This document shows, one piece after another, positions 25,718 to 37,573 of a DNA stretch of 64,000 nt (positions are counted from its first letter, which is position 1; every line of letters begins with the position of its first letter). The notes beneath the pieces are model-generated. The model was not told the origin of the DNA. It saw only the letters and a program-made list of their open reading frames with translations, and ran no database searches. The stretch comes from Rhizoclosmatium globosum (Eukaryota; Chytridiomycota; Chytridiomycetes; Chytridiales; Chytriomycetaceae), in assembly GCA_002104985.1 (NCBI GenBank), contig MCGO01000052.1, positions 1-64,000 on the forward strand, in the 5' to 3' direction. Made by a program: the position numbers and the translations under genes.

Positions 25718-28700
25718 ATGGCTCAAAACAACTTCCATCGCACTCGCCATGTTGGAGCAAGACAAGCTACTCGACCAGAACTACGTTGTGTAATGGGGCC
25801 ACTCTTACAAGAGTTTGCAAGAAATGTGTCCCTCCTACGCTCCGATGCCATGCTTGCAATCAACCTTCACCTAGAGCGCAACCCAACTGGTATTTAACAG
25901 CTCAAATTAATATCGTTTAAATTCATTGGGACTTAAAATTAGGTCACGATCATCTTGACATTGAGTTTTCAGAATCCTTCTTCCAATTTGCACTCAAGTA
26001 TGCTTCTGGAAATCTGCTCGCCAATAATTATCATGCCCCACTTCCAATTGGTTTTGTACTTCCTGGCAATCCTGTTGGCACACCCTACATCCTTCCAGTT
26101 GGTGCAGCCCTTCAGGCACACCAAAACACCCGCCGTTCTGTCACAAGACATTACTTGTTGGAAACTTTCCAAAACTTTCATCATCCATTTAGTTGTGACA
26201 ACAATGGTTTTCAGAATGGACAACCCATCCAACCTGGTCTTCGAATGGTTCCCCTCTTTAACTGTCCCGGCTATGAATGGGAGCAAGTTATTGCCATTGA
26301 AGCCAAACGATTGCGTACAGACTTTGAAAATGCACTTGCTCGCAGATTCATTGCCAATTTAGGCAAGCTGGCTGAGGAGGTTTGTTGATCTTGTCTGAAA
26401 TTTACTTTAAATCTTACAACATAATTCAGGTTTTCAACTTTCATTGCTTCCTGCATGGATACCAACCTACCGCTGTTATCAAGGCAACTGCAAAGACAGC
26501 AATATACAATTACCTGACCCCACCATTTGGTGCCCCACTTGCACTTCCTGTAGCAGTTCCACAGGCAGTGACCAACAATATTGTTGCATTTCTTCTCCAT
26601 CACAGACAGTTTCTTGTTGCCATGCCCTTCAATAACATTCAGCGTGGCCCACACTTTGAAATGAATCTTATTAGGGCAATGTCAAGAATGGGCAATAATA
26701 TTTTGGCTTATACCAGAGAGTAAGTTTTTATCTGTCAAGCCTTCATTTGCTAATTTCAAACATACTACCATTGAAACAGTTTTATTCGCCCAGATATGGC
26801 ACTCCTTGGAAGTGAAGCTTATTTTTCTCTTGCACCACTTCCAACCAATGCTACCACGGCTCAAGCAGTCTTTTGTGGGATAGACTATCGTGTTCTATGT
26901 CAATATTTTATGCCACGACTGAGGGACCTTTTGGGGCCTCTTGCTGTTCCACTTCCTCAACCACCAGGTGGAGTTAACTTTCCACCTTCACTTGTAGCTG
27001 CTGCTGCACATTTCCAGCACATCATTGTACCTGCATTGGGAATAATTAGTCCACCAAATGGGGTTGGAAGATACAATGGTCATGGAGGGACTCGAGCTGA
27101 ACATCGTGGCATAATTGGACTGTTTTTTCGAGTTGAATCTGTTCGCTGGAGTCGCCACTTGAGGAATGATGTTGATTGTATGTAAAACTTTATTGCATTG
27201 AATAATTCTAAAGGGCCCTAGCTTCATATTATCTTCAAACTGATGGCAGAAGCTTTTCATGGACTCTGAATACCAGACAAGCCTTTGTTCAGAACAATCT
27301 TGCAGCAAATGCCAACAGAGTTCCTCACAAAAGTTGGACTGATGATGCAAATTCACTCCCACAAAATTATAACTATAACCAATTCATGATAAATGGTCGT
27401 GGAATGGTGCGTGTGGATCATCACATAAACAATATGGGAATTGTGAATCAAATTCAAGCTGGAATCTTGGATCCTCACAATGTTATTAGTGTTGACCCAG
27501 GTTTGATTTCTGTGTTTGGCTTACTAAATCAGCTTCTAATATTTATTTTACCTATTTAGGTATCAGGAATGTTGTAACTTGTGTCAATAGTGATATCCAG
27601 CTCCAAATCAACAATGCTGCTGTTGCTCCAGTTCCAGTACCTCCGCCTGCACATCCTCCATCACGACAGATTATTCATGACCACGTTGTTCAGGTTTCCC
27701 ATGGTCATATGCGTCAAATCAATGGTTCTAAGCTCTCTGAAAAGAGGGAAGAGGTGTTCCGAGACAATGATCACCGCATCAACTTTGCATATGATGTCCT
27801 TGCTCAAAATTCTCCACGTGTTATTGGTCAACGTACACTGGGTCATTGGTGTCAATGGACCTGGATGGTCAAGCATTTCCAGTCAGAATTCTTGTTGCAA
27901 GAGTATTCTCGTCCCCAGCATCTAAAGTGGAAGCAGAGCAGTTGTATGAAACACCAGCGGGCTGAACAAGCTCTCATCAATCGTATGGCTGGGCGCATGA
28001 CAGACACTGATTGGAACAGTATGCAAGGCAGGATTGTTCCTGGAGCAAGAAAACTCCGCCGTCGAACACGCCGCTTGAATAATATTCCAGCTTTTCCTGT
28101 TGCACCAGTCTATTTTGCTTATGGCGATGGATCTTGGAATCACCAGAGACCATGGGCACCTGTTCCCAACAATGTCAGTTTAACGCAATGGTTGGCAATA
28201 CTAAATATGTGTTTTTCACACAGAGAATCAGAGAAAAGGCTGCTCATGAGCACTTTGTGTTTGTTATTGATGAGCATTTGACTTCACAGCGGTCCCATTG
28301 TCTCAGTGCTGGCTATGAGGCAGGAGGTGTGTTCCAATATCCACCAGTTGTGACAGTAAGTAATCAACAAAGTAAGTCTTACATTAATGTTGGACTAGGT
28401 TCAACGTCCTATTCTTAGATGCCCCCACAAGAAACGCAAGTTTCAGGATCTTCACTGGAGAAAATACTGCATTGATGATGACAAACAACCAATGCATCCC
28501 TTTGTTCAATGCCCTGATCTTACTAACATCCAGAGTTCAGTTTATGGTCTTGTTGAGTGCCCACTCATTCCAGGACCCCCTACTGTATGTATGCTTGTGA
28601 CTGGTACCAGCACTAACATTTGTTGCTAAGATTGTGGACAAAGATATTCAAGCTGCATGCAACATTCGCCACTTGCTGTTTCATTACAATCATACTGGTG

Positions 28701-28723
28701 GTCGACCTGCAGCTTTCATTTAA
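25718..28723 (+). CDS. Fanzor-type (eukaryotic TnpB-like) RNA-guided RuvC nuclease
   Basis: Nine exons: 25718-25889, 25943-26379, 26430-26719, 26780-27177, 27222-27500, 27560-28173, 28224-28355, 28399-28584, 28631-28723. They sum to 2601 nt, 866 residues, with no stop or break. The C-terminal half carries the split RuvC fold of TnpB/Fanzor proteins: RuvC-I ISVDPGIRNVVTCV (Asp about 524), YGDGSW before RuvC-II, RuvC-II VIDEHLTSQRS (Glu about 747), and RuvC-III VYGLVECP then VDKDIQAACNIR (Asp about 841). Fanzors use a small RNA transcribed beside the gene to cut matching DNA and are carried on transposable elements (family knowledge). The zinc-ribbon cysteines between RuvC-II and III are not in tidy CxxC pairs. 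The start at 25718 is chosen because the in-frame ATG at 25658 would add a secretory-looking leader. N-terminal 500 residues are unassigned. Confidence 0.85.
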
Positions 28724-28854
28724 CAGCCCTGGATACATTCCTGATTAACAATACAAAGAAATTTGGTATGGCCTTGCTTTCCTTATGGCATAATTCTAAT
28801 TATTTTTTACAGGTATGTTTTTTTCTTTTACCTTTTGTTTTTTTTAATGTTCTT
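28724..28854. other. short interval 3' of the Fanzor gene
   Basis: T-rich sequence between convergent stop codons (28723 plus, 28855 minus). It is one of the places where a guide RNA of a Fanzor locus could be encoded, but no structure was established by eye. Confidence 0.3.
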
Positions 28855-29136
28855 CTAAAATGTTAAATACAGTAATTTGGTCTGAATCTCAGCAATTCTG
28901 CCTTCAAGAGCATTCTGATGTTCGCTGGAGCCAAGCACAACAACTTGGTTGAAATCAGAGTCGTCTGAGAAGGCGAGTGGATTCGTGTCAACCTGGTCAG
29001 TTGTTTCTTAGGCTTCTCAGTCTCATTCACCTGATCTTACCTCTTTCACTACTTTGACCCATCCACCATTCAACCGGAACATCATGTGCATGCCACACAG
29101 CTGCTTTCCTGCTGCATCCAGTTCAGCGCCTTCCAT
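28855..29136 (-). CDS. small hypothetical protein or 3' gene fragment, convergent with Fanzor
   Basis: Two exons, 29136-29041 and 28992-28855, joined across a 48-nt intron with standard ends (GTAAGA...ACTGACCAG); 77 residues. The product contains HMMFRLNGGWVKVVKE then DSDFNQVVVLGSS and ends IQTKLLYLTF. I do not recognise the family. The clean splice junction and good codon content support coding. Upstream minus-strand sequence keeps an open frame a little further (INPRLN before the Met), so it may be the 3' remnant of a larger gene. Its position, tail to tail with the Fanzor gene, could mean it belongs to the same mobile unit (inference). Confidence 0.4.
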
Positions 29137-29443
29137 ATTCAGTCTTGGATTGATCACTGTTGGAGATGAACCAAAACGCAATTACAAACAATAATTTTCA
29201 AGAGAAATACATAAAAAAGTGGACATTCTATTCACATCCTTAATTTGGTCTATCGAATTAGGTACAGTGGGTACAATCAACCAACTTGAAACAAACAACA
29301 ATCATAGAGTACATTCTCTTCAACTCCGACAGAACAATCAAAGCGGACCTCCGGCGATCAAAAACGTTGTACAAACAAGAAACAAATGCGTTGAAAAGGG
29401 GCCACGAAGTATTGTTTTGAGATTTGCAAAATAATACTCCACA
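29137..29443. promoter_or_regulatory. upstream region of the first G8-domain gene
   Basis: About 300 bp, AT-rich, no recognised motif. It precedes the secreted-protein start at 29444. Confidence 0.35.
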
Positions 29444-32400
29444 ATGGTTCGCGGTCCCATAATCCTCGCAAGTCTCATTGCAGTTGCTACGGCTCTATCC
29501 CTGCCTCTCAATGCAGGAATACAAGCAAGAGCTGCCAGCCTGTCCAGGGCCATCAGAACTGCCAGTATTCCAACACTCAACAACCAGGAAGCCGATCCAC
29601 AGCTGTACAGCCAATACATTGGCAAGGCAATCCAGAACCACTGGTCTGAAGTGGTTGTCTTTCCTCGTCCAGATACAAGCAACGTCGCGAACGAGAACAA
29701 GTAAGCCTTCTGTTAATATAACTCGGTTGAACGCATTAATAATCAAAAACAAAAAAAAAAGCGCGCAAGTAAATTGTCCTCACTTGAATGTAAATCTCAA
29801 ACAATGGGAATCTGCGTCGACCTGGCCAAACAACACTGTTCCTCCGGCTGATGGCCAGAGCATCACTATTCCAGCCAACACTTCGGTGCTTATTTCTTCC
29901 GCATCTTTGAATCAAGCAAACACATACGGAACTATTACCATCAACGCTGGGTCAAGTCTCGTGTTTGATGACGCCAACGTGACAATGCACACAAACGGAA
30001 TCCTCATCAACGGTGGCTCTTTGTGGCTTGGGTCTGAGACATGCAACCTCAAGGGATACATTACTATCGTCCTACATGGTGCAAAGCCCGCTGACGTCAG
30101 CCTAACGAATGTGCCAGCTGTTGCTGTAAAAGGTATGTTTTTATTTTCCTTACGCTTCTCATCCATAACTCGATTCATATTCACTAAAACTCAAGGAATT
30201 GCCGCTGTCAATGGTGGAACACTTGACATCCACGGGGTCACCTATGCACCGACTTGGACGCGTTTGGCCGCCACTGCGCTCAAGGGTGAAAAGCAGATTC
30301 TCATTCAAGACATTGTCAATTGGGAAGTTGGACAAACAATTCTCATCACGACCACTGCAACCAAGGACAGTCGTGATTTTAACCAAAACGATGTTGCCGT
30401 TATTGCAAGTATTGGATTGGCTTCAGGAATTGGACCTTCTGTCAGTCTGATTACTCTTGCTGCCCCTCTTTCTTTCAACCACTATGGTGGACCCGAGTAC
30501 CAAGCTGAAGTCGGTCTTCTCTCTCGTCGAATTGTTGTCAAGGGAGACGACCAAAACTCGAACCTTACCACCACTCCTGCTGTCTGTGTTGGCGATGCAC
30601 AGAGTCAAGTCTCTACTTGGCCATGCGGTGCTCCTCAAGGATATGGAGGTCACATTATTGCCATCGGTTCTGCAATTGGTCGTGCCAGCGGTCTTGAATT
30701 GTTCCAAATGGGTAAGTTCCCTTCACACAAATTAATACAACATACTTAAAATCACTTTACTTAGGACAAACAAACGTAATGGGAAGATACCCATACCACA
30801 TCCACCAAGCTGGACAAAATGGTATCAACAGTTACTTAAAATCCAGTTCCATCCACCAAAGTTTCTTCCGTTGCATGTCCGTACACGGTTCCCACAATGT
30901 AACGATTTCCAACAACGTCGCCTACGACATCACTGCAAACTGTTTCTACATTGAAGACGGAATCGAAGAAGACAACACATTCTCATACAACCTCGCCGCA
31001 CACATCCATTTCCTCGGAGCCCCTACAAAACCCACAAACTTCTGGACTCAAGGCCTCGACACCGTGTTACAAGACCCAATTAACCTGATTGTACCCACCG
31101 ACGTCTCCGCTGCGTGCTTTTACATTACAAATCCCAAGAATTCGTTTATTGGAAACGCAGCGAGTGGAGGATGGGCCGGATTCTCGTTCCCAAGTATGCC
31201 AGCTCCTATCGGTCTCGCCGCCTCCATCACTGGAATCACGCCAAGCGCGCGTCCATTGAAGCAGTTTGAGGGGAACTCTGCACACTCGACTGGATTCTGG
31301 TGGGGTAACGCTGCGGGTGTGTACATTGGAGGTCTACTTAAAACGGAGGCGAATGGAACGACGAGTTATAATCCTGGTCGTGTCGTTACCGCGCTTGCTC
31401 AGACGTGTTTGACGCCGTTGGCTACTGGAACGTCGTGTAGTGTGCAAAACTATTCGTGGATGCGGTTTAACAATACGAAAGTGTTCTTGGGGAACAAGGG
31501 GTTGATGCATTGGGGTGTTCGCGTGGAAGTTGTCAAGTATGAAGGTCACGACCTTGGGACAAGTGCTAGCGTTTTTGGGCAAGTCTGGATTGACAAGATG
31601 CTTGCAATTTGCCGCACAAATAACACATTGATGCCATACATCAGCGGTTGTCCAACTGCAACCACGGGATGGTCAAAGTGTGCCGCCAGAGATACTTCTT
31701 ACTGGACAAACTTCCTCGGTTTCAGTTGGTACGACGTTGGACAGAACCACATTATTTCGAACACAACGTTCCGTAGCTGTACAGACAAATGGAAGTCTGC
31801 ATTATACACAACTAACATGGCCGTCTTCCAGTTCTTGACTCACAGCGACCAATATGTTCCAGGAATTATGCAAACCACGCGAAACATTGTGTACCAAAAC
31901 TGTAACCCAGACAAACTCTTCAAATTCAGTATGATCCAACGATCCACTGTTTCAGGACGCCTGCAGAGTTGGCTCGATTACGATGGATCCGCGAGTCTCT
32001 CCAGTGGCCGTACTCTTATGGGTTCCGCTTGGGCAAACGAATGGTGGAATGTTTACGGTTCTCCAGCATGCCGTCTTTCGACAAACAACCAAAGCCTGTG
32101 GCTTTGCACAAACGACCAAATTTATGAGGCATCCATTACCTTGAACGCGGATCCAACCCAATCTGCTTTGATTGGCACAAGTCTATGCTCAAACGGTGAC
32201 TTGACGATCGCATGTCCAACAATTGGCTATGCAGCTCACCTTGGCGGCAAAAATATTACGAATGGATTGGCGATTACAGTTAATACTCGCATTACGGGCC
32301 CAGTTGTTGCAGACGGAGCTGGATGGTTTGTGCAATACAACCAAGGGGCCCCTGTAATCTTACAGTGAGCGCGGCACAGTTTCCAACAGAAAAAATTATA

Positions 32401-32825
32401 TTACGTTGGTACTTCCGTACCCTGTTGGTACAACGTTCAACGTGACTGCACGAGCGGCAACATGGTGCTACACCAGCAAATGGACTCCCAACGTTTGCGT
32501 GCAGCCTTACAAGCAAGCAGCGAATTTGACTGCTTTCCAAACGATTCAAGCGACTGGATCGGGGGATACTTATTACTTTGATAATGCTGCTGGACTTTTA
32601 TACGTCAACATTATGCAGCTTCTTGACAGTCAGCTGGGAACCAATAATGTGTTTAATAGAACTCAAGTGAACCCACAGCAGTTTACAAGAGCTGGCTTGA
32701 CAATCAACTACCAGACTTACAATTCAAGCTTAGTTATTAACGCAAAGTGCACACCTGTGAACGGAGTGTTTTGCAGCTTGGGCAATTCCACGTCGCCGTT
32801 TACGCCGTCAAAGTTGACTGTATGA
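29444..32825 (+). CDS. secreted G8-domain/parallel beta-helix protein (CEMIP/TMEM2-like), copy 1
   Basis: Exons 29444-29700, 29762-30132, 30196-30711 and 30765-32825. A signal peptide (VRGPIILASLIAVATALS) starts the protein. The G8 domain (WESASTWPNNTVPPADG, SLVFDD, GSLWLGSE) is followed by parallel beta-helix repeats with GRYPYHIHQAG, where CEMIP-type proteins have GRYPxHFH, and by LKSSSIHQSFFRC and GSHNVTISNNVAYD. Two single-base losses near 32356 and 32388 interrupt the last 150 residues; adding two bases gives 3207 nt, 1068 residues. CEMIP/TMEM2 act on hyaluronan in animals; here the substrate is unknown and a cell-wall or extracellular polysaccharide is a guess. The tail with FCSLGNSTSPF lacks a clear anchor. 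A paralogue lies inverted at 50.1-53.5 kb. Confidence 0.85.
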
Positions 32826-33219
32826 AACTAGTTTTTCCGCTTTGGGTGTCAATTTCATTATTAATTAGTAACACATTATTAATAATTTTTCCGCATCTCC
32901 AAACAATAAATGAAAACAAGTTTGTTCCAGCTTTAAGCAGCTGCGAGAGCTACCAGAGAAATGGCAGTGCTAGTAGCGACTCACAGTAGAGAGACGATTG
33001 TCACTACTTTGTATCTTCAACGCACCCATATGCTTCTAAAGGCAGAATAAAGAAAGTGCTATCTAGTACCATACTCACAGAGACTGTCAGCATTGCATAA
33101 CCAAATTACATAAGGGGAGGAGGAGATCTTGAGCTGTCAGGAAAAGCAATTGCGAAATCACAAAATCGACCGGCGGAGGAACCAAAAAGAAATCACCACT
33201 CACTCACCCAACCAACCAG
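32826..33219. other. intergenic, no gene seen
   Basis: About 390 bp between the G8 gene stop and the first F-box gene on the same strand. No notable motif. Confidence 0.4.
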
Positions 33220-34777
33220 ATGCAGAGGCAATATCCACGGAATTCGCTGCTTCGGATCCCACCCGAGGTACATCGACTCCTGGTGCTCCCTAGCAACACC
33301 CAAGCAGTGGCCTAGGGGACTGGGGCTTGAACGGAACTTGAAAGCTAACTCCAACGCCAAACCAGGTCATCTTCAATCTCACAATCGACTTCCTGAGCCA
33401 CGCAGACGTCCTCATCTAATCAAAACATGTTCGTTGCTCAGACGGACACTGGATCCGTCGCAGCGACTGTGGGCTGCCATGGTTTGGAAGCGATTTGGGA
33501 TCAACTACATCCACGCGGGCGGTGACTGGAAGCGGGTGCTTTTTGAGCAGAAACACTGAAACTGTGTCCGCATTTATCGGATATTAGTGATGCAGTGGTG
33601 GCAGATAGGGCAAAGCAGTTGCGTTGCAGCGTTTTTATTTCCGTTGTCCATCTCCACCTTGTCTAACTTTCCTGGAACTCTATCTAGCTATGAAACTTGC
33701 TTTTCTGCATTTGATAATGTCGCTAGTATCAGGTGTACCGATTCTTCATGCTCCCATGGTGCTCCGGTTTGTTGGCTGTTCCAAATATAGTGTGCTCACG
33801 TAATACCCACCTTTCTGACTTAATATCATTCACAGGATCTTTGGATGTGTATGACGGAAGGCTGTACTTCTGTTGGATGCGGAAGAACGAAATCTCAGCA
33901 TGCCATGCTCCACTATGCATCCAACCAGCATCACATCTCTCTCAAAATTAATACACTGGAAGTCTGGTGTTATCAATGCATTAAATGGGTTGGAAAGCGT
34001 GGCAAGTTTCGAGCCGAAGAAGAACGAGTTGAGTATTTGTTTAGACTTCTCACGGAATGGGTGATGAGAAATCCGTTTTGTGAATAAGGGGCCAAAGGAT
34101 ACATTCACAGAATTCAACCGACACTAACCAAAAATCATTCATACAACAAACAAAACAGGTTGACGCTATCGTCAAACACTTTACAAAGTCGAAATCACCT
34201 ACGATTCAATCACTCCAACATCATACTACTACAAGACCGGCGACACTTGGAACGCGAAATGTATCAACTTACTGAAACCGACAAAGTGTATTTCTTGTCT
34301 GTGGAGTTCTTGCTTGCATGGCGCAAATTCTTGCTTGGAAACGAAATGCCACCTGAGGAAATCAATAACCAGTCACTCGTTGTTGCGCGTGAAGATTATG
34401 CATATGTTGGATCTCCACAAGGCTTCCAAATGGGTTGGAGTTGATGAATCCTTATATGGCTCCATTCCATGATTTTGGAATCATTTCAGAGGTGAGTCCG
34501 TCTGTGTCTTATAGAAGAGACATGGGAATCTAAAACATGCTCATAAAAGACATCCTGGAAGACACTATGCAAGTTTTATAAGGGCGGTCCTGCAATGTCT
34601 GAAGATAACATTCCAAAAGACAATCCGGTATACTTCCCGCTTCTTGAAGAGATTGCAGCGGGAAAGCAGCGAATCATTGAGCAATGCAAAACAAGGAAAC
34701 CAAACGCAAAGAGTGTTGTTCCTATCTCCACCTCTGCCACCTTTTCTAATTACCAACAACTTCCATCATCTCTATAA
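33220..34777 (+). CDS. F-box / ZnF-UBP / DUSP protein, copy A
   Basis: F-box region LLRIPPE, then after an intron IFNLTIDFLSHADVL, SLLRRTLDPSQRLW and INYIHAGGDWKR. A ZnF-UBP domain follows (RCTDSSC, DLWMCMTEGCTSVGCGRTK, HAMLHYASNQHHI, LEVWCYQC), split by an intron near 33768-33835. A DUSP domain comes next (DKVYFLSVEFLLAWRKFLLG, EINNQSLV, DFGIISE, TSWKTLCKFYKGGPAMSEDNIP). F-boxes bind SKP1 in SCF E3 ligases, ZnF-UBP binds the free C-terminus of ubiquitin, and DUSP occurs in USP4/15 and USP20/33 deubiquitinases (family knowledge). No protease domain is present. One-base losses occur near 33417, 33558 and 34420. The stop at 34777 leaves only 96 bp before copy B. Confidence 0.8.
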
Positions 34778-34873
34778 ATCCATGCTTCTGTCCCAATTAA
34801 AGTTCTGTTGCAATTTGTTTTTAGTTTTAGTTTGTAAAAGCAAAGAAAGAGGGCAAGCCAAAAATAACCATCA

Positions 34874-36150
34874 ATGGCACGACCGCCGGTATCAATCACA
34901 ACACTTCCAATCGAGGTTCGCATCCAACTACCACCAAACAACCAAATCCGAAAACACTTTCACGAAACTCCGGCCCCTTCCGTCCATTCCCCAAATCCTA
35001 AACCCCAAATCCCACCACAGGTCATCCACCACCTTTCATCCACCTTCCTCACTCCAACATCCGTCTCACACTTAAGCCAAACATGCTCCCTTTTCCGAAG
35101 GCACTGGATTCAGAGTCGCTCTGGCGCTTACTCAGTGACAGGTGTCTCTCCATATCGTATATTGAGCCTGGTGGAAGCTGGCGCAAAAACTGTCTGGACC
35201 CTCAATTCATCGATACTGCGTGTCCACATTTGAGCAATGTGTGGAAACCAGAGTGCGTGAAGGAGCGGAAGGAAATGTAAGCTTTTTATTGTTATCCATA
35301 TCACTTTTTTGTAGACTCATTTGTGTGGATAGGTATAAGAGGTTATTAGGGAGCATTCCGTATGATAAAGTTCGATGCTCACATCCAGGTTGTGAGATTG
35401 GGACCCCGGATCTGTGGTTCTGTTTGGAGGAAGGGTGTACGAGCATGGCTTGTGGGAGGACAAAGAACAAACACGCCCTTCAGCATTGTAACGCTACAAA
35501 CCATTTATTAATTTCCGGATAAACACTTGGAAGTATGGTGTTTGAATGTGTGAAATGGGTAAGTTCAAGCATTCCCTCCGTTTTTGGATGGCAACTGAAC
35601 GATTTTTAAATTAGGTTGGAAATAGGCTATGCCTTGGCGGAACAAACGACTGTACAGGAAATGGTTCGAGAGCTCGTAGATATCCCGCAGGAACCGTTTT
35701 TGACTTTCCATAAAGAGGCTCAACTACGTGACCGCAGATTCTTTGAACGTGACATGTACACCTTTCAGAGTCTGAAAAACCTTTTTTTATCTCTGAGTTT
35801 CTACAGAATGGGGCAATTCCTTGTTGGATACGGCCTCCACCTTCTATCAACAACAAATCCCTCATCCTACCAAATGAATTCTGGCAGAGACAAATCTCCC
35901 TCTAATGAACCCATCGCTTGTTCCCCACGTTGATTTCGGTATCATTGGCGAATCCGCTTGGGAAAGTCTCTTAAAACATACGGAGGTGGACCCCAGTCCC
36001 CTCGACAATATCCCAGCCACAGACCCTTCCTCACCGAATAGTCACCGCTATCTCATCGCGAAATCAATAATCGTCGAACAATGCCTCGAAAACGCTCGCA
36101 GACTGAAACCAGGAACAGGAAAGAACAAAACCATTACAACAGAAACGTAC
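34874..36150 (+). CDS. F-box / ZnF-UBP / DUSP protein, copy B
   Basis: Same domain order as copy A. The start MARPPVSITTLPIEV is followed by IPPQVIHHLSSTFLTPTSV, QTCSLFR, SLWRLLSD and ISYIEPGGSWRK (F-box region). After an intron (about 35279-35331) comes the ZnF-UBP domain (VRCSHPGCEIGTPDLW, LEEGCTSMACGRTK, HALQHCNATNH). The DUSP domain spans about 35720-36060 (FLTFHKEAQLRDRRFFERD, DFGIIGESAWESLL, YGGGP in a shifted frame, DNIPATDP). Several single-base losses break the frame, for example near 35097, 35520, 35790 and 35975. No stop codon separates its C-terminus from copy C, so the two may be one double-length protein or the stop may be hidden by an indel. The C-terminal boundary given is therefore nominal. 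Confidence 0.7.
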
Positions 36151-37480
36151 ATGATTAAATCCTCACTCATGAAACTCGTTGAATCCCAAAACAAATACAC
36201 GCATCCAACGCGGGCGACGACAGGTGTTCCGAACGGGTCGATTCGAAGGAGGAGGAGTAGCGTTGAAGAAACCCTGCTAAAGAAACAGCAAGGACTATTG
36301 GACCTTCCGCATGAAATTATTTATATGGTTGCGTATCATTACTTGGATTGTAACTCTGTCATTACGTTGACAAGGACGAACAAGATACTTCGTGGGGTTT
36401 TATACACGTCGCAGAACCTGTGGCAGAAATTGACAATGGATCGGCATGGGATTAATTATATTGAGGAGGGTGGGGACTGGAGAGACGCGTGTTTTAATCC
36501 TGACTTCTACGAGTTCTGTTGTCCACATTTGTCAGCATTGTCAACTATCGCGGTGCAGGAGCGCACGGAATTGTAAGCTATTTTCATCTAATTAAATTCA
36601 ATTCTTAATTCAACATAACTACAGTCTCGGAAAATCATCCAATACTCAACACTAAGCTGCATGTCCTGTGCAACACCACCACCAGACCTCTGGCTCTGCC
36701 TCTCCCCAAACTGCACATCTATATCCTGCGGCCGAGCAAAACACCAACACGCCTTAGAACACTCCCAGACACACCGACACCCCTCGCCGTCAAACTATTC
36801 AACCTCGAAATCTGGTGTTACGCTGTACGTTCACCCTCGACCCACCTTATTCTCACCTCTTAAACACACTCACGAAAATAAAATCAGTGCGTAAAATGGA
36901 TCGGAAACCAACTCCAACCCCTTGCCGAACAACAAAAACTTGCGTCCCTAACCACATGTCTTCTCGCCTCGGCTCCAGAGTCGACAAAAACCAAGTTCGT
37001 TGAATAAGCAGAGGATGAGGAACGCCTTATGCATATCGTTGAAGACGGGGACCGCGTGTTTTTCGTGAGTCGAGCGTTTTTGGATGTGTGGATGCGCTTT
37101 TTGGTTGGAGATGAAGGTGTTCCTGTGGGTGGGATTGATAACTCTGGGTTGGTGGATGAAAGCGGTGGAAGATGGATGAAGAGTGATTTGTTGCCGTTGA
37201 TTGATTTTGGGATTGTGAGTGAGGTGAGTCTTATTAGTACAGGGATATTGGAGAAATTGCATCGATTAATTTGTTTGGCTTTCTGCAGACTTCGTGGAAT
37301 ACGCTAGTACGGCGGTATGGAGGAGGACCTGCATTGTCAGAAGCGAATATACCCAGAGACGATCCAGCCATTTCAGCCTGTTGCGAGAAATTGCGGAAGC
37401 AAAAGCGAATATTGTGCGACAATCGCGAGATGATGCGAGACTGTTGCGAGGATCCAATTCCACTTGTCCATAGACGATAA
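36151..37480 (+). CDS. F-box / ZnF-UBP / DUSP protein, copy C
   Basis: F-box region LLDLPHEIIYMVAYHYLD, RTNKILRGVLYTSQNLW and INYIEEGGDWRD, then a short intron near 36574-36626. ZnF-UBP follows (CMSCATPPPDLWLCLSPNC, SISCGRAKHQHALEH, LEIWCYA with one C missing near 36783), another intron (about 36830-36887) and CVKWIGNQL. The DUSP domain is the clearest of the three: DRVFFVSRAFLDVWMRFLVG, GGIDNSGLV, IDFGIVSE, intron, TSWNTLVRRYGGGPALSEANIP. Candidate starts are 36151 and 36169, both inside an ORF continuous with copy B. One break near 37006 precedes the DUSP. A ubiquitin-handling adaptor role is inferred from the domains. Confidence 0.78.
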
Positions 37481-37573
37481 TGAGGAAGACTAATACCTAA
37501 CTTATATGAACGCCATAATACTGTTTATTTCTTATGTATGTGATATATATAATAAACCAACCTCATCCCGTGG

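Noticed and set aside
28174..28223. Possible frameshift in the Fanzor before RuvC-II
   Set aside because: A 50-nt intron (GTCAGT...TACTAAA...CACAG) restores the frame, and the total exon length is divisible by three.
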